From positions 1 to 9,521 of the forward strand of contig DNRQ01000112.1 in NCBI GenBank assembly GCA_003499925.1: a DNA stretch of 9,521 bases, given 5' to 3'. The translations under genes were made by a program, and so were the position numbers. This DNA comes from Geobacter sp. GTDB taxonomy: Bacteria; Desulfobacterota; Desulfuromonadia; Geobacterales; Geobacteraceae. The notes beneath the pieces were generated by a model, which saw only the letters and a list, made by a program, of their open reading frames with translations, had not been told where the DNA came from and did no database searches. Shown here piece after piece: positions 6,079-9,521 of the stretch; within the stretch, counting starts at the first letter, position 1, and every line of letters starts with the position of its first letter.

Positions 6079-6372
6079 ATGCAGTGTCAAACCGTACTTC
6101 CAGGTACCGAGTGTACCTTCTGGGGAAAACAGGGATGTGTCTTTACCGAAGGCGCTTGCCAGATGATTGTCGAGAACTGCGAAGGTTGTGAGAGGATCGT
6201 CGACGGTGCCATAGGCAAGGTCTGCAGCGCCTACCCGTCACCCGAGAAGAAATGGTCCGCCGGCCTTTGCAACTTCGCTACACACGTCAAGGTCGAGCTC
6301 AAGACCGACGACGCGAAGGTCAACCCGCTGAAGGCTTCCAAGAAGGCTGCAGGCGCCAAGAAGAAGAAGTAG
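6079..6372 (+). CDS. PxxKW-family cysteine-rich protein
   Basis: A 97-residue protein with eight cysteines (C3, C12, C20, C27, C34, C37, C49, C64), including a CEGC pair. The motif PEKKW (55-59) gives the family its name, PxxKW family cysteine-rich protein. Its function is unknown. The cysteine spacing suggests metal or Fe-S binding, or disulfide packing; with no signal peptide, a cytoplasmic metal-binding role is more likely. The C-terminal tail (about 85-97) is almost only lysine, alanine and glycine and could contact nucleic acid or a membrane. Expression signals are strong: a sigma-70-type promoter, AGGAGG (6066-6071) 7 nt before the ATG, and a robust terminator directly after. It is thus a single-gene transcript, probably abundant. 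Its divergent partner is the pgm-family gene. Confidence 0.88.
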   Translation: MQCQTVLPGTECTFWGKQGCVFTEGACQMIVENCEGCERIVDGAIGKVCSAYPSPEKKWSAGLCNFATHVKVELKTDDAKVNPLKASKKAAGAKKKK

Positions 6373-6396
6373 TAACCAAATTGAGCGGCGACGCTT

Positions 6397-6433
6397 AAAA
6401 GGGGAAGGACCTCGGGTCCCTCCCCTTTTTTTT
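6397..6433 (+). terminator. Rho-independent terminator of the PxxKW gene
   Basis: AAAAGGGGA then GGACC (6397-6411) pair with GGTCC then TCCCCTTTT (6415-6429) with one A-C mismatch and a 3-nt loop. An eight-T run follows (6426-6433). It starts 25 bp after the stop codon and separates this gene from the NUDIX gene. Confidence 0.9.
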
Positions 6434-6462
6434 GGCGTCCAAACCCGCCTACAGGGGGAGCT

Positions 6463-6915
6463 ATGCCATTTGACCATCTCGCCTGCCCGGCCTGCGGGGA
6501 AAAGGTCAGGCAGTACCGCAATCCTTTCCCGACCGTCGACGTCATCATCGAGCTCCCCGAGGGGATCGTGCTGATCGAGAGGAAGAACGAGCCGTTCGGC
6601 TGGGCCATTCCCGGCGGATTCGTCGACTACGGCGAGTCGCTGGAGAACGCCGCGCGGCGGGAGAGCCTTGAAGAGACCTCCCTCACGGTGACCGACCTGC
6701 GGCTGCTTGGCTGCTATTCGGATCCGGCGCGCGACGCCAGAAGCCACAACATCTCCACCGTCTACGTAGCCAAGGGGGAAGGGACGCCTAAGGCCGGAGA
6801 CGATGCGGCGGGAGTCGCCGTCTTTGCTGTCGATGCACTCCCCGAGCCGCTTTGCTTTGACCATGGACAGATCCTGTCCGATTATCTGAAGAGAAAGCGG
6901 GAAGGTTCCGTCTAA
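6463..6915 (+). CDS. NUDIX hydrolase, ADP-ribose pyrophosphatase-like
   Basis: NUDIX enzymes hydrolyse nucleoside diphosphates linked to another group, such as ADP-ribose or oxidised nucleotides, using Mg2+. At 150 residues it is a single domain, preceded by a half zinc-ribbon motif CPAC (C8, C11) seen in some ADP-ribose-type members. The NUDIX box starts at G52: G-x5-E58, then R66-E67 and the metal-binding E70-E71. Two box positions differ from consensus: S68 replaces a hydrophobic residue and S73 replaces the usual glycine, while all acidic catalytic residues are kept. Upstream, GGGGGAG (6454-6460) is very close to the ATG (2 nt), so initiation may be modest. The gene follows a strong terminator, so it needs its own promoter, which I cannot identify in the 29-bp gap. 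The stop TAA overlaps the stop of the convergent GGDEF gene. Substrate cannot be predicted. Confidence 0.88.
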   Translation: MPFDHLACPACGEKVRQYRNPFPTVDVIIELPEGIVLIERKNEPFGWAIPGGFVDYGESLENAARRESLEETSLTVTDLRLLGCYSDPARDARSHNISTVYVAKGEGTPKAGDDAAGVAVFAVDALPEPLCFDHGQILSDYLKRKREGSV

Positions 6916-8555
6916 TTCCCGGGGATCCCCGATGCAGCCTCTTCCCCAGCCACCCCCCGAGAGACCAGGCCGGTTTTCGGGCCGGCGCCTTCCCTCAGCT
7001 GCTTGAGATCACCGTATTTCCTGTAGCACCCCCTCCCCTGCTCCTTGGCGCAGTAAAGTGCCGTGTCCGCCTTTTCCAGAAGTTCATCCAGCTCATGGCC
7101 ATCCTCGGGATAGACGCTGATGCCGATGCTTGAGGTAACCAGCAGTTCGTGAGAGTCGATCTGATAGGGGGCGCAGAGCGCCTTCATGATCTTCCGGGCC
7201 ACCGTCTCCGCCCCTTGGGCATCGTGCAGGTTGGCAAGCGCGATCACGAATTCGTCACCGCCGATCCTGGCCACGGTATCGGTCTCGCGCACGCTCGCAG
7301 TCAGGCGGGCCGCCGCAGCCTGCAAAAGCTTGTCACCTACGGCATGCCCCAGTGTGTCGTTCACGCTCTTGAAGCGGTCCAGGTCGAGGTAGAGCACCGC
7401 CAGGCAACGGTCGGTGCGGTTCGCCATGCCGCGCAACTGCTGGAGCCGGTCCATGAACAGCAGGCGGTTGGGAAGATCGGTCAGCACGTCGTGATGGGCC
7501 ATCCGGTACAGCCTTTCGTCGGCCCGCCTTCTCTTGGTGACGTCGCGGCAGATGGCCCAGACTGCGACCGGCTCCTTCCCCCGCAGGCTGCAGGAGAGAT
7601 TCCCCTCCACGTTGACGGGGCTGCCGTCCCGGGAGAGGTAGATGGCATCGAGGGAGCCGCTCTCCCCGGTGCTGAGCACCCTGCTGAACTCCTCGATCGC
7701 GCAGGCGAGACTCTCCGGGTGCATCAGGTCGGAGAGTCTCAGTCCGGACAGCTCCTCCTTCTGGTAGCCGAAGGCGCTGAGCCAGGCGCGATTCGCGTAG
7801 ATGAAACGGCCGTCGGGGGCGTTCATCTGGATCAGATCGCCGGCGTACTCCAAAAAGGCGTAGAGCCGCTGCTCGCTCTCCTTGAGCTGGAGCGTCTCGC
7901 CGCGCGATACCGACATCAGGTGGAAGCCGACCACCGAGACCGCCGCGTTAAGGATGGCCACCCAGAACCAGATCAGCAGCAGATAGGTGTTGTCACCGGC
8001 AAGCCTCGGATCGACGAACGGCATCGGGATGTTGCGGATGATCCCGGAGTGCTCGCAGGCAAGGAGCGCCCCGTAGAGCAGCGCGCCGCAGCTCCAGGCG
8101 AACCAGATCTCGCTTTTGCGCTTCAGCAGGTAGACCGCCTCTATGGTGACGATCAGGTAGAGGGTCCAGACCCAACTGGCGGCGCCGCCGCTGAAATGGA
8201 TCAGCACCGTAACGAGCAGCATGTCGAGGAACACCTGGAGGTGGTCGGCGTAGCGGAAGCGGGACAGGCGTCTTCCGGCGTTCTGATAGGAGAGGTTGTA
8301 CAGCATGACGCCGCAGAGGCTGAGGAGCAGGAAGGCGGTCTGATTCCGGGACAGGAAGAAGCCGAAGCGGCTGAAGGAATAGAAGGTGCCGGCGTAGAGG
8401 GCGTAGACGTAGAGGATGAGCAGGATCATCCACCTCGCCCTGACCAGAAGCGCAAGGTGCGCGGCCGGCGCATATCCGTCACTGCCGACTACAGGCTCCA
8501 AACCGGGGGTGAGCGGCCCGCCCCGCAAGGCTCTATGCGCGTGTTCTCTGGGCAT
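6912..8555 (-). CDS. Membrane-bound PAS-GGDEF diguanylate cyclase
   Basis: This 547-residue protein should make the second messenger cyclic di-GMP from two GTP at the inner membrane. After a 40-residue N-terminus come about six hydrophobic segments (roughly 42-60, 72-90, 106-121, 127-145, 150-168, 190-212). A PAS domain follows (about 226-340; FIYANRAWLSAFGYQKEEL, ending ICRDVTKRR). The C-terminal GGDEF domain (about 350-515) has an intact GGDEF active site (432-436), DLDRFKSVND (391-400), and an inhibitory I-site RETD (423-426) exactly five residues before it. It is therefore probably active and product-inhibited. PAS may bind a cofactor or ligand; none is evident. There is no EAL domain. 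The start lies 9 bp after the mqnA stop with a weak GGGAAG site, so it is likely co-transcribed with, and coupled to, mqnA. Confidence 0.93.
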   Translation of the reverse strand: MPREHAHRALRGGPLTPGLEPVVGSDGYAPAAHLALLVRARWMILLILYVYALYAGTFYSFSRFGFFLSRNQTAFLLLSLCGVMLYNLSYQNAGRRLSRFRYADHLQVFLDMLLVTVLIHFSGGAASWVWTLYLIVTIEAVYLLKRKSEIWFAWSCGALLYGALLACEHSGIIRNIPMPFVDPRLAGDNTYLLLIWFWVAILNAAVSVVGFHLMSVSRGETLQLKESEQRLYAFLEYAGDLIQMNAPDGRFIYANRAWLSAFGYQKEELSGLRLSDLMHPESLACAIEEFSRVLSTGESGSLDAIYLSRDGSPVNVEGNLSCSLRGKEPVAVWAICRDVTKRRRADERLYRMAHHDVLTDLPNRLLFMDRLQQLRGMANRTDRCLAVLYLDLDRFKSVNDTLGHAVGDKLLQAAAARLTASVRETDTVARIGGDEFVIALANLHDAQGAETVARKIMKALCAPYQIDSHELLVTSSIGISVYPEDGHELDELLEKADTALYCAKEQGRGCYRKYGDLKQLREGAGPKTGLVSRGVAGEEAASGIPGN

Positions 8556-8564
8556 AACTTCCCG

Positions 8565-9398
8565 TCAGCTATCTGGCGCGTCGAAGAAACGCAGTACGGG
8601 CAGGGTAGGAATCAGCCCCATCTCGAAGGCGTGCCGGAAAAAACAGCGCGCCCCATCCAGGTGGGCCGGGGTGAGCTCGTAGGAGATGGTGCGCCAGTAC
8701 TGCACCAGTTCCTCCTCGCCCAGCCACTCCCGCTCCGGACAGCCGGCGGCTATCTCGGGGTAGCTCCCGTAGGCGAGCTTTTTGGCCGCGATCAGGTCGC
8801 GGCAAAGCGCGCTGAGTTCGGCCCGCTTCTCCCTTGCCGCATCCAGTCTCACGATCCAGAGCGCGAAGACGAAGGGGAGCCCGGTGAACGAATGCCAGAG
8901 TTCCCCCAGGTCGTAGCAGCGGTATTGTCCCAAAGCTGCGGCCCCCTTGAGAGCCGCGTCGCCGATCAGGAGCACTCCCGGGTAGCGAAGCAGCGCCTCG
9001 GCAAGGGGGAGCGAGCTGCGCTCGAAGCTGTTTGCGTAGCCGTATTTCCTGGCCAGCAGCACCTTGAGCAGGTTTACCGAGGTGTCGGATTCGGCGCTCA
9101 GGCCGATCGGGCAGCCGTCGAGCTCCTCGATGGGGACCCTGGAGAAGAGAAACACGCTTTTCACCGCCCCGATGGCGCTGATGGAGAGTTCCGGGAGCAG
9201 GCAGTACTGCTCGTGCGCCACGGCGTACTCGATCGAGGAGGACGGGCTCAGGTCGAGCGCGCCGCTTCTCAGCATGGCGTTCAACCGGGCAGGAACCCCG
9301 TGGACGAAACGGTAGCCGGTGCAGTCGAAATGTGAGGAGAGTGCGGAGAAGATGGGAGTGCAGTTCGCGTACTGTATGTGTCCGATGCTAAGCGTCAC
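8565..9398 (-). CDS. mqnA: Chorismate dehydratase MqnA (menaquinone synthesis)
   Basis: MqnA removes water from chorismate to give 3-[(1-carboxyvinyl)oxy]benzoate, the first step of the futalosine route to menaquinone, the membrane electron carrier of anaerobic respiration. The 277 residues match the family's length and its periplasmic-binding-protein-like fold. Typical segments are IGHIQYANCTPIF near the N-terminus, HGVPARLN (33-40), DLSPSSSIEYA (49-59), IGDAAL (145-150) and DLGELWHSFTGLPFVFALW (163-181). The start is GTG at 9398, with only a weak GGGG site about 7 nt upstream; no alternative ATG fits better. No other menaquinone gene lies in the window. The next gene downstream, 9 bp away, is the GGDEF cyclase. 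Confidence 0.9.
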   Translation of the reverse strand: MTLSIGHIQYANCTPIFSALSSHFDCTGYRFVHGVPARLNAMLRSGALDLSPSSSIEYAVAHEQYCLLPELSISAIGAVKSVFLFSRVPIEELDGCPIGLSAESDTSVNLLKVLLARKYGYANSFERSSLPLAEALLRYPGVLLIGDAALKGAAALGQYRCYDLGELWHSFTGLPFVFALWIVRLDAAREKRAELSALCRDLIAAKKLAYGSYPEIAAGCPEREWLGEEELVQYWRTISYELTPAHLDGARCFFRHAFEMGLIPTLPVLRFFDAPDS

Positions 9399-9442
9399 TA
9401 AAAAACCCCGAAATGGTTTTGCTGCCAGTAAGCGAGGCTTAG

Positions 9443-9469
9443 ACTATATCAATAAGTGATCAATATCAA
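9443..9469 (-). promoter_or_regulatory. Candidate mqnA promoter with overlapping FNR-like box
   Basis: On the minus strand TTGATA (9464-9469) and TATAGT (9443-9448) are separated by 15 nt, shorter than ideal. The same stretch holds TTGAT-ATTG-ATCAC (9456-9469), matching the FNR consensus TTGAT-N4-ATCAA at 9 of 10 positions. A regulator there would cover the -35 and so more likely repress than activate this promoter. If the upstream partial gene is real, the promoter lies across its last codons. Confidence 0.4.
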
Positions 9470-9521
9470 GGCGAAAACCGGCCTTGGGGTGGGCCGCGCC
9501 CACCATCAGGATGCGGTTGTG
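9444..9521 (-). CDS. Probable 3' end of an upstream gene (partial)
   Basis: Reading inward from the right edge, a frame of 25 codons ends in TAG at 9444-9446. It begins HNRILMVGAAHPKAGF. The first 14 codons all end in G or C, as in the neighbouring genes, which suggests real coding sequence. The product is not recognisable from so short a piece. It would end 45 bp before mqnA on the same strand, so mqnA might belong to a longer operon. The 7-bp hairpin GGTGGGC/GCCCACC at 9488-9504 lies inside it. Confidence 0.4.
   Translation of the reverse strand, partial: HNRILMVGAAHPKAGFRLDIDHLLI

Noticed and set aside
7149..9335. A 728-codon open frame on the plus strand
   Set aside because: It lies wholly antisense to the GGDEF gene and mqnA, both of which carry complete family motifs. 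Its translation is low-complexity and shows no domain; long antisense frames are common in GC-rich DNA.

Overview
The window looks like chromosomal DNA of a Geobacter-type anaerobe (Geobacterales, Desulfuromonadota). The main clues are a PxxKW-type small cysteine-rich protein, a compact nifU-nifS pair, a futalosine-pathway menaquinone gene (mqnA) and a membrane-bound PAS-GGDEF protein. Most genes are GC-rich with GC-rich third codon positions and strong AGGAGG ribosome sites. This assignment is inferred from gene content; no rRNA or other marker gene is present.

Layout from left to right. (1) 12-1544, + strand: a Sel1-repeat protein, visibly more AT-rich than its neighbours. It starts at a TTG directly after an in-frame stop and may be the 3' part of a longer gene. 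(2) 1545-1860: a structured spacer with a strong hairpin terminator (1711-1748) and a second GC hairpin. (3) 3887-1861, - strand: nifU and nifS, whose stop and start codons overlap, encoding an Fe-S cluster scaffold and its cysteine desulfurase. (4) 3888-4399: about 510 bp without a gene, packed with inverted and tandem repeats; it also holds the likely nifU promoter and an FNR-like box. (5) 5818-4400, - strand: a phosphoglucomutase/phosphomannomutase-family enzyme. (6) 5819-6078: a divergent promoter region with two -35 elements facing away from a pair of near-identical 16-17 bp repeats. (7) 6079-6372, + strand: the PxxKW cysteine-rich protein, with its own promoter and a strong terminator. 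(8) 6463-6915, + strand: a NUDIX hydrolase whose stop codon overlaps that of the convergent GGDEF gene. (9) 9398-6912, - strand: mqnA followed after 9 bp by the PAS-GGDEF gene, apparently co-transcribed. (10) The right edge (9521-9444, - strand) probably holds the last 25 codons of another gene upstream of mqnA.

Functionally the region is mostly housekeeping: Fe-S assembly, sugar-phosphate metabolism, nucleotide clean-up and quinone synthesis. I see no mobile-element genes, CRISPR array, tRNA or rRNA, and no clear novel multi-gene system. The most unusual signals are non-coding: the shared operator-like repeat pair between the pgm-family and PxxKW genes, the inverted arrays of an 8-bp repeat before nifU, and two FNR-like boxes, one before nifU and one before mqnA. 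On the coding side, the mqnA-diguanylate cyclase pairing and the uncharacterised PxxKW protein stand out.
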